Made by a program: the position numbers and the translations under genes | Notes under the pieces: model-generated | The model's input: the letters and a program-made list of their open reading frames with translations, nothing else | The model's database searches: none | Told to the model about the DNA's origin: nothing | Shown here: one piece after another, positions 1 through 9,011 of the stretch | How positions within the stretch are numbered: the stretch's first letter is position 1 | Layout: every line of letters starts with the position of its first letter | Source of the DNA: Bradyrhizobium sp. AUGA SZCCT0283 | Lineage (GTDB): Bacteria > Pseudomonadota > Alphaproteobacteria > Rhizobiales > Xanthobacteraceae | Length of the DNA stretch: 64,000 bases | Reading direction: 5' to 3' | Assembly (NCBI RefSeq): GCF_018130385.1 | Contig: NZ_JAFCLU010000001.1 | Span: 372,001-436,000, forward strand

Positions 1-663
1 CTGCGCAAGCGTCCGGTGCGGGCACGCACGGCGGCGCAGGATTCCTACATCCGCGCGTTAAAGCGCCACGAGCTGGTGTTTGGCGTCGGCCCTGCCGGCA
101 CCGGCAAGACTTGGCTTGCAGTGGCGCATGCCGCGCAATTGTTCGAACGCAAGGAAGTCGATCGCATCATCCTGTCGCGGCCCGCGGTCGAGGCCGGCGA
201 GCGGCTCGGCTTCCTGCCCGGCGACTTGCGGGAAAAAGTCGATCCTTACTTAAGGCCGATCTACGACGCTTTGTACGATTTGATGGATTCGCGCATTGTC
301 GAGCGCGCGCTGCAGGCCGGCGAGATCGAAATCGCGCCGCTGGCGTTCATGCGCGGCCGGACGCTGACCAACGCCGCCATCATCCTGGACGAAGCGCAGA
401 ACACCACTTCGATGCAGATGAAGATGTTCTTGACCCGGCTCGGCGAGAACAGCCGCATGATCATAACCGGCGATCCATCGCAGGTCGACCTGCCGAACGG
501 ACAGGCCTCCGGGCTTGCCGAAGCGGTCAAGCTGCTCGACGGCGTCGAGGGCATTTCGCAGGTGAAATTCACTGCGGAAGACGTCATCCGCCATGAACTG
601 GTGGCGCGGATCGTCGCCGCCTATGAGGGATTGCCGCAAAAACCGGCAACCAGCAAATCTTGA
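1..663 (+). CDS. phoH: PhoH-family ATPase (5' partial)
   Basis: This is the C-terminal part of a PhoH-like P-loop NTPase; the frame is open at base 1, so the start lies upstream of the window. A Walker A motif (GPAGTGKT) and a Walker B-like segment (IILDEAQNT) are visible, followed by the TGDPSQ motif typical of the family. PhoH proteins are RNA-associated ATPases of poorly defined role, usually encoded next to ybeY, which acts in rRNA maturation; that neighbour is present here. The tail after the domain is short. Family assignment is very secure, but the exact cellular role is not. Confidence 0.95.
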   Translation: MRKRPVRARTAAQDSYIRALKRHELVFGVGPAGTGKTWLAVAHAAQLFERKEVDRIILSRPAVEAGERLGFLPGDLREKVDPYLRPIYDALYDLMDSRIVERALQAGEIEIAPLAFMRGRTLTNAAIILDEAQNTTSMQMKMFLTRLGENSRMIITGDPSQVDLPNGQASGLAEAVKLLDGVEGISQVKFTAEDVIRHELVARIVAAYEGLPQKPATSKS

Positions 664-725
664 CCCAGAAATCGTCGGCGCTGGACCTGCCGCAGGCAGG
701 CCCGGGCCGTAACCCGAACATTGCA

Positions 726-1250
726 ATGCAAGGCGCTGGAACGCTCGTGTCGTCCGTCCTTCCCCTCACCGAAGTTCTCGTCGTTGCCGATTGCTGGCAG
801 ACGGAGCCGGAGGCCGAGGCGGTGATCCATCGCGCCATCAATGCTGCGGCCGAAATCGCCGATGCCGATGTCGGCGAGGCCGAGCTCGCCGTCATGCTGA
901 CCGACGATGCCGGCATCCGCACGCTCAACAATAACTGGCGCGGCATCGACAAGCCGACCAACGTGCTGTCGTTTCCGGCGCTGCAGCCGACCGCGGGCGC
1001 GCCGGCGGAGGCGCCGCGGATGCTCGGCGATATCGCCATTGCCTACGAGACCACGCGGAAAGAGGCCGATGACGAAGAAAAGCCGTTCGATCATCACCTC
1101 AGCCATCTGGCGGTCCACGGGTTTCTGCATTTGATCGGATACGATCACGAGAAAGACGACGACGCCGACGCCATGGAAGGTCTCGAACGGGAGATTCTCG
1201 CGCAGCTCGGCATTCCCGACCCGTATTCGGACCGGGAGCGGATGGACTGA
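726..1250 (+). CDS. ybeY: Endoribonuclease YbeY (rRNA maturation)
   Basis: This is a zinc-dependent single-strand endoribonuclease of the UPF0054 family, acting in 16S rRNA 3' end maturation and ribosome quality control. The signature HGFLHLIGYDH provides the three metal-binding histidines near the C-terminus. The start is uncertain. A TTG at 660 would overlap the phoH stop by 4 bases, an ATG lies at 726, and a GTG at 747 has TGGA 7 bases upstream and brings the protein close to the family's usual beginning (PLTEVLVV). ATG 726 is used here as a compromise. It sits between phoH and a CorC-like gene, the standard alphaproteobacterial order, and is probably co-transcribed with both. Confidence 0.93.
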   Translation: MQGAGTLVSSVLPLTEVLVVADCWQTEPEAEAVIHRAINAAAEIADADVGEAELAVMLTDDAGIRTLNNNWRGIDKPTNVLSFPALQPTAGAPAEAPRMLGDIAIAYETTRKEADDEEKPFDHHLSHLAVHGFLHLIGYDHEKDDDADAMEGLEREILAQLGIPDPYSDRERMD

Positions 1251-1251
1251 A

Positions 1252-2370
1252 ATGCCGGACTCCGACCCAATACAGGACAATCCGCGCGACACGCCCAACC
1301 TGCCGGCGGTGGTGAAGGAAGGCGATGTGCTGCGCCCGGCCGCCGACAACTGGCTGCTGCGGGCGATCCGCACGCTGTTCGGCTGGAAGGCTGGCTCGGT
1401 CCGCGCCGATCTTCAGGTCGTGCTCGACACCTCCGCGCCGGACGAGGTCGGCTTTTCCGCCATCGAGCGCACCATGCTGCGCAACATCCTCGGCCTCAAC
1501 GAGCGGCGGATCGCCGACGTGATGGTGCATCGCGCCGACATCGTCGCGGTCAAGCGGGATATTCCGCTCGGCGAACTAATGAGCCTGTTCGAAAGCGCGG
1601 CGCATTCGCGGCTCGTGGTCTACAACGAAACGCTCGACGATCCCGAAGGCATCGTTCATATCCGCGACCTCTTGGCGTTCATGACCGCGAAGGCGCGGGT
1701 CGGCGACACCACCAAGCCGAAGCGCAAGAAGCCGTTCCCGGCCGGCCTCGACCTGCGCGCGGTCGACCTCGCATTGCCGCTGGCGGAGGCCAACATCATC
1801 CGCAAGCTGTTGTATGTGCCGCCGTCGATGCGGGCGATCGACCTCTTGGCGCAGATGCAGGCCTCGCGCATCCATCTGGCGCTGGTGGTCGACGAATATG
1901 GCGGCACCGACGGGCTGGTGTCGATCGAGGACATCGTCGAGCAGATCGTCGGCGAGATCGACGACGAGCACGACAGCGACGAGCCGCCGTCGATCATCCG
2001 GCAGGGAGACAATGCATTCATCGCCGACGCCCGCGCCAGCCTCGAAGATGCCCGCAAGATGATCGGCGAGGAATTCGTCACCGGCGAAGCCAGCGAGGAA
2101 GTCGCCACCCTCGGCGGCTATCTGGTGTCACAGGTCGGCCGCCTGCCGGTGCGCGGCGAAGTCATCGCGGGCCCGGGCAATTTCGAGATCGAGGTGCTTG
2201 ATGCCGATCCGCGGCGGGTCAAGCGGCTGCGGATCGGGATTCGGAAAGAGCGCCCGGCGACACGCGCGACGCGCGAGCGAAGCCGACGCGAGGCCGCGCC
2301 CGATACCAACGTGCCGCCGACCAATGACAATACGCCGCCGACCCCCGGCGATGGAGCCGGCTCGCAGTGA
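1252..2370 (+). CDS. CBS-domain protein of the CorC/HlyC family
   Basis: A 372-residue cytoplasmic protein with two CBS motifs (about residues 87-147 and 183-238), the second ending in the typical DEYGGTDGLVSIED stretch. A transporter-associated CorC/HlyC domain follows (about 250-330), then a charged, Pro/Thr-rich tail. Members are annotated as hemolysin or magnesium/cobalt efflux protein; CBS pairs bind adenine nucleotides. There is no membrane domain, so this is the CorC type rather than a CNNM-like transporter. It starts 1 base after ybeY ends and overlaps lnt by 4 bases (GTGA), which implies one operon. The physiological ligand is unknown. Confidence 0.9.
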   Translation: MPDSDPIQDNPRDTPNLPAVVKEGDVLRPAADNWLLRAIRTLFGWKAGSVRADLQVVLDTSAPDEVGFSAIERTMLRNILGLNERRIADVMVHRADIVAVKRDIPLGELMSLFESAAHSRLVVYNETLDDPEGIVHIRDLLAFMTAKARVGDTTKPKRKKPFPAGLDLRAVDLALPLAEANIIRKLLYVPPSMRAIDLLAQMQASRIHLALVVDEYGGTDGLVSIEDIVEQIVGEIDDEHDSDEPPSIIRQGDNAFIADARASLEDARKMIGEEFVTGEASEEVATLGGYLVSQVGRLPVRGEVIAGPGNFEIEVLDADPRRVKRLRIGIRKERPATRATRERSRREAAPDTNVPPTNDNTPPTPGDGAGSQ

Positions 2371-3977
2371 TCCCAACCAGCAAATTCCGCATGGCGGGAC
2401 TCTCGATCATCCTGGCCTGGGGCTGGAAGCGCGCGATCATCGCGCTGGTCGCGGGCGTCTTGTCGGTGCTTGCGATGGCGCCGTTCAATGCCTGGCCGGT
2501 GCTGTTTGTGACCTTTCCGGTCGTGGTCTGGCTGATCGACGGGGCGGCGGCCGGAAAATGGCGCGGTGTGCCGGCGGCGGCGATGTCGGGCTTCTGCTTC
2601 GGGCTCGGCTATTTCGTGCCCGGGCTTTACTGGACCGGCAACGCCTTTCTGGTCGATGCGCCGACCTTTGCCTGGTTGATGCCGTTCGCGGTGCTCGGCC
2701 TGCCGGCGTACCTTGCCTTATTTCCGGCGCTCGGCTTCGCGCTGGCGCGCCTGATCTGGACGCGGGATGCTTCACGGGTGCTGGCGCTCGCGATCGGGCT
2801 CACGGTCAGCGAATGGCTGCGCGGCTATCTGCTGTCGGGCTTTCCCTGGAATGCCTTCGGCTACGCGCTGTCGGAGCCGCTGGCGCTGGCGCAGACGGCG
2901 TCGCTGATCGGGCTGTGGGGCATGACCTTCCTCAGCGTGGCGATCTTTGCCAGCCCGGCGGCGCTGGTCGACGGGTCTTCACGCGGCCGAAAGCCCTGGA
3001 TCGCGCCGGTGGCGGCACTGTCGCTGCTCGTGGCGATGGGTGTCTACGGCGCCGTGCGGCTGTCGCTGCAGCCGACCGCATTAACCAAGGTCAGGCTGCG
3101 CATCATGCAGCCGAACCTGCAGCAGGACGTCAAATTCAACTACGCCGCCAAGGCGGAGGTGATGCAGAGATACCTGACGCTTTCCGACCGCGCTTCGGGA
3201 CCGCAATCCACCGGCGTGCGCGACGTGCAGATCCTGATCTGGCCGGAATCGGCTTTCCCGTTCTTCCTGACGCGGGAGGCCGATGCGATGGCGCAGATCG
3301 CCGAGCTGCTGCCCAAGGGCACGGTGCTGATGACCGGCTCGGTGCGCGCCCCGGACGGCCCGCCCGGCGCCCGCGTCAGCCGTGCCTACAACTCGATATA
3401 TGTGATCGACCATGACGGTGGGGTGCTGTCGGTCTACGACAAGCTGCATCTGGTGCCGTTCGGCGAATACCTGCCGTTTCAGGAGTGGATGGAAAAGCTC
3501 GGCTTCGTGCAGCTGACCAAGGTGCATGGCGGCTTCATTCCGGGCGCGCAGCGCCGCACGATGGAGATACCGAATGCGCCGCGCGCGCTACCGCTGATTT
3601 GTTACGAAGCGATTTTTCCCGGGAATATTGCGGCGCGTGATGAACGCCCCGGCTGGATCGTCAACCTGACCAATGACGGCTGGTTCGGAAATTCGACCGG
3701 CCCCTATCAGCACCTGCAGCAGGCGCGCCTGCGTGCGATCGAAGAAGGGCTGCCGATGGTGCGCGCCGCCAACACCGGCATCTCGGCGGTGATCGATCCG
3801 TCGGGACGGATTGTCGCACGGCTCGGCCTCGGCATCGAGGGCGTGCTGGATGCCGGTCTGCCGTCGGCGCTGCCGCCTACGATTTATGCTCGCTTTGGAG
3901 ATATCCCGGCAGCCATCATTGTGGCCGCCGCCCTGCTGCTCGTCGTCAGACGCCGCACTGCGAAGCACTCTGCCTGA
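2367..3977 (+). CDS. lnt: Apolipoprotein N-acyltransferase
   Basis: Lnt adds the third acyl chain to the N-terminal cysteine of lipoproteins, at the periplasmic face of the inner membrane. The 536-residue protein has about six hydrophobic segments in the first 230 residues, then a carbon-nitrogen hydrolase domain. The catalytic triad is visible: Glu294 (WPESAF), Lys359 (YDKLHLVPFGEY) and Cys412 (PLICYEAIFPG). A hydrophobic helix at the C-terminus completes the usual topology. The start is GTG at 2367, overlapping the upstream stop by 4 bases, so translation is probably coupled. Assignment is secure. Confidence 0.97.
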   Translation: MIPTSKFRMAGLSIILAWGWKRAIIALVAGVLSVLAMAPFNAWPVLFVTFPVVVWLIDGAAAGKWRGVPAAAMSGFCFGLGYFVPGLYWTGNAFLVDAPTFAWLMPFAVLGLPAYLALFPALGFALARLIWTRDASRVLALAIGLTVSEWLRGYLLSGFPWNAFGYALSEPLALAQTASLIGLWGMTFLSVAIFASPAALVDGSSRGRKPWIAPVAALSLLVAMGVYGAVRLSLQPTALTKVRLRIMQPNLQQDVKFNYAAKAEVMQRYLTLSDRASGPQSTGVRDVQILIWPESAFPFFLTREADAMAQIAELLPKGTVLMTGSVRAPDGPPGARVSRAYNSIYVIDHDGGVLSVYDKLHLVPFGEYLPFQEWMEKLGFVQLTKVHGGFIPGAQRRTMEIPNAPRALPLICYEAIFPGNIAARDERPGWIVNLTNDGWFGNSTGPYQHLQQARLRAIEEGLPMVRAANTGISAVIDPSGRIVARLGLGIEGVLDAGLPSALPPTIYARFGDIPAAIIVAAALLLVVRRRTAKHSA

Positions 3978-4222
3978 GATTTGCACATCGCTGGTTGTTG
4001 CTGGTTTACTAAAAAACGCAGACTGCGCGGTTCCACCAGTTGACAGACAGCCTGCGATTCGCTTTCTGCGGTTGCAAGCTAAGAACAACAACCAGTCACT
4101 TCATTGCTCAGATCGACCGCAATTCTACCCGATCCTCCGAGCAGGATATGACGGTCACGGCGCGCCTGAGGCATAGCCCTTCCACTGCCTCATTCCGGCG
4201 CGCAATCCCAGGAGTGATGCAG

Positions 4223-4639
4223 ATGTCCACCAAAGCGCCCAATCCGGTTGACAAGTATGTCGGCAGCCGCGTCCGGATGCGCCGTATCATGCTGGGTATG
4301 AGCCAGGAAAAGCTGGGCGAAGCGCTCGGCCTTACTTTCCAGCAGGTTCAGAAATACGAAAAAGGCACCAACCGGGTCGGCGCCAGCCGCCTGCAGCAGA
4401 TCTCCGAAATATTGCAGGTACCGGTGTCGTTTCTGTTCGATGGCGGGCCGAGCGGCGCGGTGAATGGCAACGGCTTCGGCGAAGGCGCTTCCCCGGCCTA
4501 TGTGTCCGATTTCCTCGCCACATCCGAAGGTCTCGCGCTGACGCGCGCGTTCACGCGCATCGCCGATTCCAAAATGCGGCGCTCCATCGTCGAGCTGGTC
4601 GAGCAGATCGCGTCGCGCGACGGCCCCGACCAGCGCTGA
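4223..4639 (+). CDS. XRE-family helix-turn-helix regulator (PraR/PhrR-like)
   Basis: A 138-residue DNA-binding protein with a Cro/C1-type helix-turn-helix at about residues 16-70 (SQEKLGEALGLTFQQVQKYEKG). A small tail ends in a helical segment (SKMRRSIVELVEQI), as in the PhrR/PraR group of rhizobial regulators. ATG 4223 is chosen over ATG 4217 because AGGAG (4210-4214) sits 8 bases before 4223 but only 2 before 4217. The 245-base gap from lnt holds a TTGACA at 4040-4045 but no convincing -10, so an independent promoter is likely but not proven. In other Rhizobiales this regulator sits between lnt and metK. Confidence 0.88.
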   Translation: MSTKAPNPVDKYVGSRVRMRRIMLGMSQEKLGEALGLTFQQVQKYEKGTNRVGASRLQQISEILQVPVSFLFDGGPSGAVNGNGFGEGASPAYVSDFLATSEGLALTRAFTRIADSKMRRSIVELVEQIASRDGPDQR

Positions 4640-4739
4640 TTTTCAGCCTCGCCGGTTTGAGAATTTCGTATTCTGGAATATGCCATCATTTCCCGGCGCG
4701 AAATTGCGCATCGGGACATGACGCTGTATCGGATACGAC

Positions 4740-5867
4740 ATGACGACAGCCAATCCCTTCGACGCCCCGCCGATCCTCGAGGGCATCCGCCGCTGGGTCG
4801 AGATCGAGACCCCGACCGAAGTTCCCGCGCAGGTCAACAAGCTCGCCGACCTCGTCGCCGAAGGCTATCGCGGCCTGCCCGCGACCGTGGAGCGGATCGC
4901 CGGGCACTCCGGCTGCGGCGATCATCTGGTGGCGCGCTCGTCCTGGGGGCAGGACGCACCGGGAATCCTGGTGCTGAGCCACCTCGATACGGTGCATCCG
5001 CTTGGATTCATCCAGCGTCTGCCGTTCCGGATCGATGGTGACAGCGCTTTCGGCCCGGGCATCTACGACATGAAGGGCGGCGCCTATCTGGCCTATCATG
5101 CGTTTCGGCAGGTTTGCGCCGTCGGCGCGCGGCCGCCGCTCGCCATCACCCAGCTCTATGTCTCCGATGAGGAGATCGGCAGCCCGACGTCGCGTGCGCT
5201 GATTGAGAACGAGGGGCGGAAAGCGAAATACGTGCTGGTCACCGAACCGGCGCGCGACGGCGGCAAGATCGTGACGGGGCGCAAGGGCGTCGGGCGCTTT
5301 GAGGTTTTCATCAAGGGCGTACCCTCGCATGCCGGCACCAGGCCCGAGGACGGCCGCAGCGCCATCCGCGAACTCGGCAATGTCATCCAAACGCTGGGGG
5401 CGATGAACGATCTGGCGCGCGGCATCACCGTCAATGTCGGCGTGGTCAGAGGCGGCACAAAACCGAACGTGATTGCGGAAGAGGCCTATGCCGAGGTCGA
5501 TTTGCGCGTGCCGACGCTGTCCGATTCCGACGAGCTCACGGCGAAGATCCTCAACCTGAAATCACGCACCGAGGGCGTCACCGTCAAGGTGATCGGCGAG
5601 TTGAACCGTCCGCCTTACGAAAAGAGCAATGCCGGCGCCGCGCTCTACGAGCACGCCAGGACGATCGCGGCGGAGATCGGTTTCGATCTGGTCGATACGG
5701 CGACCGGCGGCGGCTCCGACGGCAATTTCACCGCGCCGCATACCGCAACGCTGGACGGGCTCGGCGTCGACGGACAGGGCGCGCATACCCATTACGAGCA
5801 GATGTACATCTCCTCGATCGAGCCGAGGACGCGGCTGTTGTACCGGCTGTACCAGACACTGCGATGA
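4740..5867 (+). CDS. M20-family metallopeptidase/amidohydrolase
   Basis: A 375-residue di-zinc hydrolase of the M20 family (ArgE/DapE/carboxypeptidase G2). Visible metal ligands and catalytic residues are His81 and Asp83 (SHLDTVHP), Asp110 (GIYDMKGG), the Glu pair 144-145 (SDEEIGS) and a late His in GAHTHYEQ. The insert between them fits the dimerisation domain. It looks like the glutamate carboxypeptidase branch, which removes C-terminal glutamate or cleaves N-acyl amino acids; the substrate cannot be read from sequence. It overlaps trmB by 4 bases (ATGA). It stands where metK is found in several other Rhizobiales. No signal peptide is seen. Confidence 0.85.
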   Translation: MTTANPFDAPPILEGIRRWVEIETPTEVPAQVNKLADLVAEGYRGLPATVERIAGHSGCGDHLVARSSWGQDAPGILVLSHLDTVHPLGFIQRLPFRIDGDSAFGPGIYDMKGGAYLAYHAFRQVCAVGARPPLAITQLYVSDEEIGSPTSRALIENEGRKAKYVLVTEPARDGGKIVTGRKGVGRFEVFIKGVPSHAGTRPEDGRSAIRELGNVIQTLGAMNDLARGITVNVGVVRGGTKPNVIAEEAYAEVDLRVPTLSDSDELTAKILNLKSRTEGVTVKVIGELNRPPYEKSNAGAALYEHARTIAAEIGFDLVDTATGGGSDGNFTAPHTATLDGLGVDGQGAHTHYEQMYISSIEPRTRLLYRLYQTLR

Positions 5868-6607
5868 TATCAGCCCCGCGCGATACCGGCGACCGCGACG
5901 CGCCGCCGGATGACGGCGCGTCGGCACATGCGCATGGCTCGTTCTTCGGCCGCCGCAAGGGTCACAAGCTCCGTATCCATCAGGCCGACCTGATCGACAA
6001 TCTGCTGCCGCATCTGGCGCTCGACATCGGGACGCCCGCGCCGGTGCGGCTTGCCGACCTGTTCGATGGCGACATCGAGGATGTCAGGCTCGAAATCGGA
6101 TTCGGCGGCGGCGAACATCTGATCGCGGAGGCGCAAGCCTTTCCGAACATCGGGTTCATCGGCTGCGAGCCCTATGTCAACGGCATGGCCAAGATCCTGA
6201 CGCAGATCGAGACCCACAATCTCGGCAACATCCGCCTCTATGCCGGCGACGCCGCGGAATTGCTGGCCTGGGCCCCGCCGCGATCGCTGGCGCGGATCGA
6301 CCTGATCCATCCCGATCCCTGGCCGAAGCGGCGGCACTGGAAACGGCGCTTCGTGCAGGACGCAACGGTGGAGGCGATGGCGCGCATCCTGAAAGACGGC
6401 GGTGAATTCCGGTTCGTCAGCGACATCGACGAGTACTGCGCATGGACGCTGGCGCATTTGATGCGCAGCTCCGATTTTCTCTGGACCGCCGAACGCGCCG
6501 CTGACTGGCGACAACCGTGGGACGGCTACACCATGACGCGCTATGGACGCAAAGCCGAACGCGAGGGACGCGTCGCAGCGTATTTGCGGTTTCGGCGGGT
6601 TAGCTAG
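5864..6607 (+). CDS. trmB: tRNA (guanine-N7-)-methyltransferase
   Basis: TrmB makes m7G46 in the variable loop of tRNAs using S-adenosylmethionine. The 247-residue protein carries the SAM-binding EIGFGGGEHL segment and the family signature HPDPWPKRRHWKRRF, then the C-terminal YTMTRYGRKA segment. The N-terminal 25 residues are Asp/Ala-rich and variable. Its ATG overlaps the M20 gene's stop, so the two are translationally coupled. In related genomes trmB leads directly into rimP. Here a palindromic repeat and two minus-strand genes intervene. Confidence 0.95.
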   Translation: MISAPRDTGDRDAPPDDGASAHAHGSFFGRRKGHKLRIHQADLIDNLLPHLALDIGTPAPVRLADLFDGDIEDVRLEIGFGGGEHLIAEAQAFPNIGFIGCEPYVNGMAKILTQIETHNLGNIRLYAGDAAELLAWAPPRSLARIDLIHPDPWPKRRHWKRRFVQDATVEAMARILKDGGEFRFVSDIDEYCAWTLAHLMRSSDFLWTAERAADWRQPWDGYTMTRYGRKAEREGRVAAYLRFRRVS

Positions 6608-6611
6608 GCAC

Positions 6612-6718
6612 CGTCATTCCGGGGCGTGCGCAGCACGAGCCCGGAATCCATTTGTCCGGCTGCTAATGTGGCCCGATGGATTCCGGGCTCGCGCCAAGAG
6701 GCGCGCCCCGGAATGACG
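6612..6718. repeat. Nested palindromic intergenic repeat
   Basis: Two perfect 15-bp inverted repeats are nested. The outer arms CGTCATTCCGGGGCG (6612-6626) and its complement (6704-6718) enclose inner arms at 6637-6651 and 6676-6690 (ATGGATTCCGGGCTC). The element fills the gap between the convergent trmB and PhyH genes and ends 2 bases before the latter's stop codon. It would fold into a long bifurcated hairpin on either strand and could serve as a bidirectional terminator. The form matches the dispersed REP-like elements common in Bradyrhizobium; copy number is not known from this window. Confidence 0.85.
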
Positions 6719-6720
6719 AG

Positions 6721-7557
6721 CTACTGAGCCATCTTCGCCTTCTTCACATCCGTCGCTTCCCACACCATGCGCTTGCCGCGTGCGCGGCCCAAGAGCTCGA
6801 TCGGGTCGTGATTGTCAATGTGGCCGAACTGTCCCTTGTAGACGCTGTAGCCGCATAATTCCTGCAGCCGTCGCGGAAAGCGCTTTGCGGTCTCAAGGGG
6901 AATGCCGAGCTGCAAATTCTCCTGCTGCCGCATCCAGCCCCAGCAATAAGCGCAGGAGAATGCGAAGCGCCGCTCGTCGCTGTCGTTGGCGCCGCCGCCG
7001 TGCCACAGCGCGCTGTCGAACAGCATCACGCTGCCGGCCTTCATCGTCGCAGTGACCGCGTCATATTCCCGGCCGTATTCCGGCGAGGAATCATATTTGT
7101 GGCTGCCCGGAATGATCCGCGTTGCGCCATTGTCCTCGCGGAAATCCGACAGCGCCCAGATCGCGTTGATGGTGATCGGAATGTGCGGACGCGGCAGCGG
7201 AATCAACTGCGTGTCTTCATGGATCGGCTGCGCCTCCTGCCCGGGTCCCAGCACCAGCGAGCAGAACGACGACAGCAGGCACTCCTTGTCCAGCACGCGC
7301 TCCACCACCGGCAGCACGTTCTCGTGCAGCGGCACTTCCCAGAACAGGTCGTCATAGGTGAGGAGATTGTTGATGCGGACGGTCTTGAAGCCTTCGAACG
7401 ATGTTCTGGCGGGACCGAGATGGTGCTCGCGCTCGATGCGCTGCAGCGCCGTTATCAAGCCCTCGACCAGTTCGGCGCTCGCCGCACCCTCGATGACGGT
7501 GAATCCGTCGCCATGGATCCTGTCGGCATGGGCTTGAACGTCCGCATCCGTCAGCAT
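6721..7557 (-). CDS. Phytanoyl-CoA dioxygenase (PhyH) family oxygenase
   Basis: A 278-residue non-haem Fe(II)/2-oxoglutarate-dependent oxygenase. The iron facial triad is visible as His113-x-Asp115 (PIHEDTQ) and His186 (ALWHGGGA), and an Arg in the DERRFAF segment fits the 2-oxoglutarate-binding position. The fold family hydroxylates diverse small molecules (phytanoyl-CoA, ectoine, mitomycin-like compounds), so the substrate is unknown. No pathway partner is adjacent. The gene lies alone on the minus strand between two palindromic repeats, which suggests a unit added between trmB and rimP. Confidence 0.85.
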   Translation of the reverse strand: MLTDADVQAHADRIHGDGFTVIEGAASAELVEGLITALQRIEREHHLGPARTSFEGFKTVRINNLLTYDDLFWEVPLHENVLPVVERVLDKECLLSSFCSLVLGPGQEAQPIHEDTQLIPLPRPHIPITINAIWALSDFREDNGATRIIPGSHKYDSSPEYGREYDAVTATMKAGSVMLFDSALWHGGGANDSDERRFAFSCAYCWGWMRQQENLQLGIPLETAKRFPRRLQELCGYSVYKGQFGHIDNHDPIELLGRARGKRMVWEATDVKKAKMAQ

Positions 7558-7644
7558 GTCACACTCCCCGGGATGACGCTGTATCGCGTCTTGGCGCGGA
7601 GCATAGCGCGCGCGTTCGCTGTTGGGGAAGCATTTTGGCGCTCA

Positions 7645-7758
7645 CCGTCATTGCCTGCGACAAACGCGAAGCGTTTACGCAAGGGAGCGAAAGCGACGAA
7701 GCAATCCATCGCTCAGCAAGCGGAGAGATGGATTGCTTCGCTTCGCTCGCAATGACGG
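7645..7758. repeat. Palindromic intergenic repeat (GAAGCAATCC type)
   Basis: Outer arms CCGTCATTGC (7645-7654) and its complement (7749-7758) enclose perfect 14-bp inner arms CGAAGCAATCCATC (7697-7710) and GATGGATTGCTTCG (7727-7740). It lies between the PhyH gene (minus) and the 3' end of the DUF2336 gene (minus). A shorter relative is at 40321-40384, so this is a dispersed family rather than a local structure. Confidence 0.85.
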
Positions 7759-7777
7759 ACGAGAGACCCAGGCCGGA

Positions 7778-8848
7778 CTATCGCGTCTTCCAGAACGCGA
7801 CGACGCGCTGGGCGGTCGAGGGCATCAGGCGCACGTAGTTCACCCGCGCGTTTTCGATGTCGGCGGGAGATGCCGTCCGGTTCGGACCGAGCCGAAGCAG
7901 GATCAGCGCGCGCACGGTCGCCCATTCGATATCGATGACCTTCCCGGCGATCAGGATCGGATCGTAGCGGTCGCCGCTGATCAGGCGGTCGAGGGTTTCG
8001 ATCTTGACGCCGGTCATCGCCGACAGCGCGGCGACCGACTCCTCGTATTTGAAGGCCCTGGCGAAGTTGAGCAATGCGCCTTCGCCGAGCATGCCTTCGC
8101 GGTGGAGCTTCAGCACGGTGCGCTGCGCCGGCGCAAAGTCGCGCCGCTCCTCGCGCTCGGACGGGCCGGTGATGACGGTCATCGCCTGCTTGATGTCGGC
8201 CTGCCGTTCGGGCTTGACGACCTGGAACAGGCGGCGACGAACGACGTCGATGGAGCCGGACAGCAGATCCTTCAATTGCGCAGGCGACAGATCGTCGCGC
8301 TGGCCGAGCCTGATCGTCAGCACGCCATCCTGGCCGGCACGCTTGATCAGCGTCGAATAGCTGTTCTCCGAGAAGGCTGCGCCCGCATTGCCGGCGGCGC
8401 GCCTGACGACCGCGCGATCGCCGCGGGCGACGATGACGTCGGTGAGATCGGTCGAAAGCGTGGGCCGCTCCGCCATCGCCAGCAGATGGCCCTGGCCCTT
8501 CATCGACGCAATTTCGACCAGCATCTTTTCGTCGATGACCGGCGAGCGGCGCAGCAGCGGGCCTGCGATGGCAATTTCATCGTCATGGGCGAGTTGGCCG
8601 ACCAAACCGCGCGGCGCGTTCGCCAGCATCGACAGGCGCTCGGCCAGTTCGGCGCGCTCGGCAAGTTCGGCATGCGGGACGAGACTGGTCAGGACACCGT
8701 CGAACAGATCGACATGATCGGGGCGGAAGCTCGCCGCGCCCTGCAGGAAAAGCGCGCTGATGCGGCGCGCGGCATCGGCGCGGCGCTTGGGGTCGCCACG
8801 ACTGATGATGTCGTCGAGTTCCGGGATCAGCGATGGTGAAATTATCAT
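7778..8848 (-). CDS. DUF2336-containing protein
   Basis: About 356 residues of mostly helical, Ala/Leu/Arg-rich sequence matching the alphaproteobacterial DUF2336 family, which begins as here (MIISPSLIPELDDIISRGD). HEAT-like helical repeats are plausible from the spaced Leu/Ala pattern. No catalytic motif, signal peptide or membrane segment is seen, and the function is unknown. ATG 8848 is preferred over an in-frame TTG at 8860 because it gives the family's usual N-terminus. It is transcribed away from the rimP promoter region. Confidence 0.8.
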   Translation of the reverse strand: MIISPSLIPELDDIISRGDPKRRADAARRISALFLQGAASFRPDHVDLFDGVLTSLVPHAELAERAELAERLSMLANAPRGLVGQLAHDDEIAIAGPLLRRSPVIDEKMLVEIASMKGQGHLLAMAERPTLSTDLTDVIVARGDRAVVRRAAGNAGAAFSENSYSTLIKRAGQDGVLTIRLGQRDDLSPAQLKDLLSGSIDVVRRRLFQVVKPERQADIKQAMTVITGPSEREERRDFAPAQRTVLKLHREGMLGEGALLNFARAFKYEESVAALSAMTGVKIETLDRLISGDRYDPILIAGKVIDIEWATVRALILLRLGPNRTASPADIENARVNYVRLMPSTAQRVVAFWKTR

Positions 8849-8975
8849 AAACCCGCCCAAACCGGCCTGAATTGGCTGGTTTTCCCGGAAATCTAGGCAG
8901 CGTTCGTGAATGAAGGGTTAGATTTTGTCGCCCCTCGCAAAGCTTGGCAAAATCGGACTTAACGGGATCGCGGGC

Positions 8976-9005
8976 CTTGTCGGATTGCGCAAAAACCGCT
9001 ATATC
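8976..9005 (+). promoter_or_regulatory. Probable vegetative promoter of the rimP-nusA operon
   Basis: CTTGTC (8976-8981) and CTATAT (8999-9004) are separated by 17 bases, matching the alphaproteobacterial housekeeping pattern CTTGAC-N17-CTATAT at 11 of 12 positions. Initiation would be near 9011-9013, about 60 bases before the leader terminator's U-tract and about 180 before rimP. Confidence 0.7.
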
Positions 9006-9011
9006 CGCGGC

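Noticed and set aside
2198..3415. 405-codon frame overlapping the CorC-like gene and lnt
   Set aside because: Out of frame with lnt, which has its full catalytic triad; the sequence is Arg/Gly/Ala-rich without motifs.
7622..8839. Plus-strand frame opposite the DUF2336 gene
   Set aside because: It begins inside a palindromic repeat and has no family resemblance.
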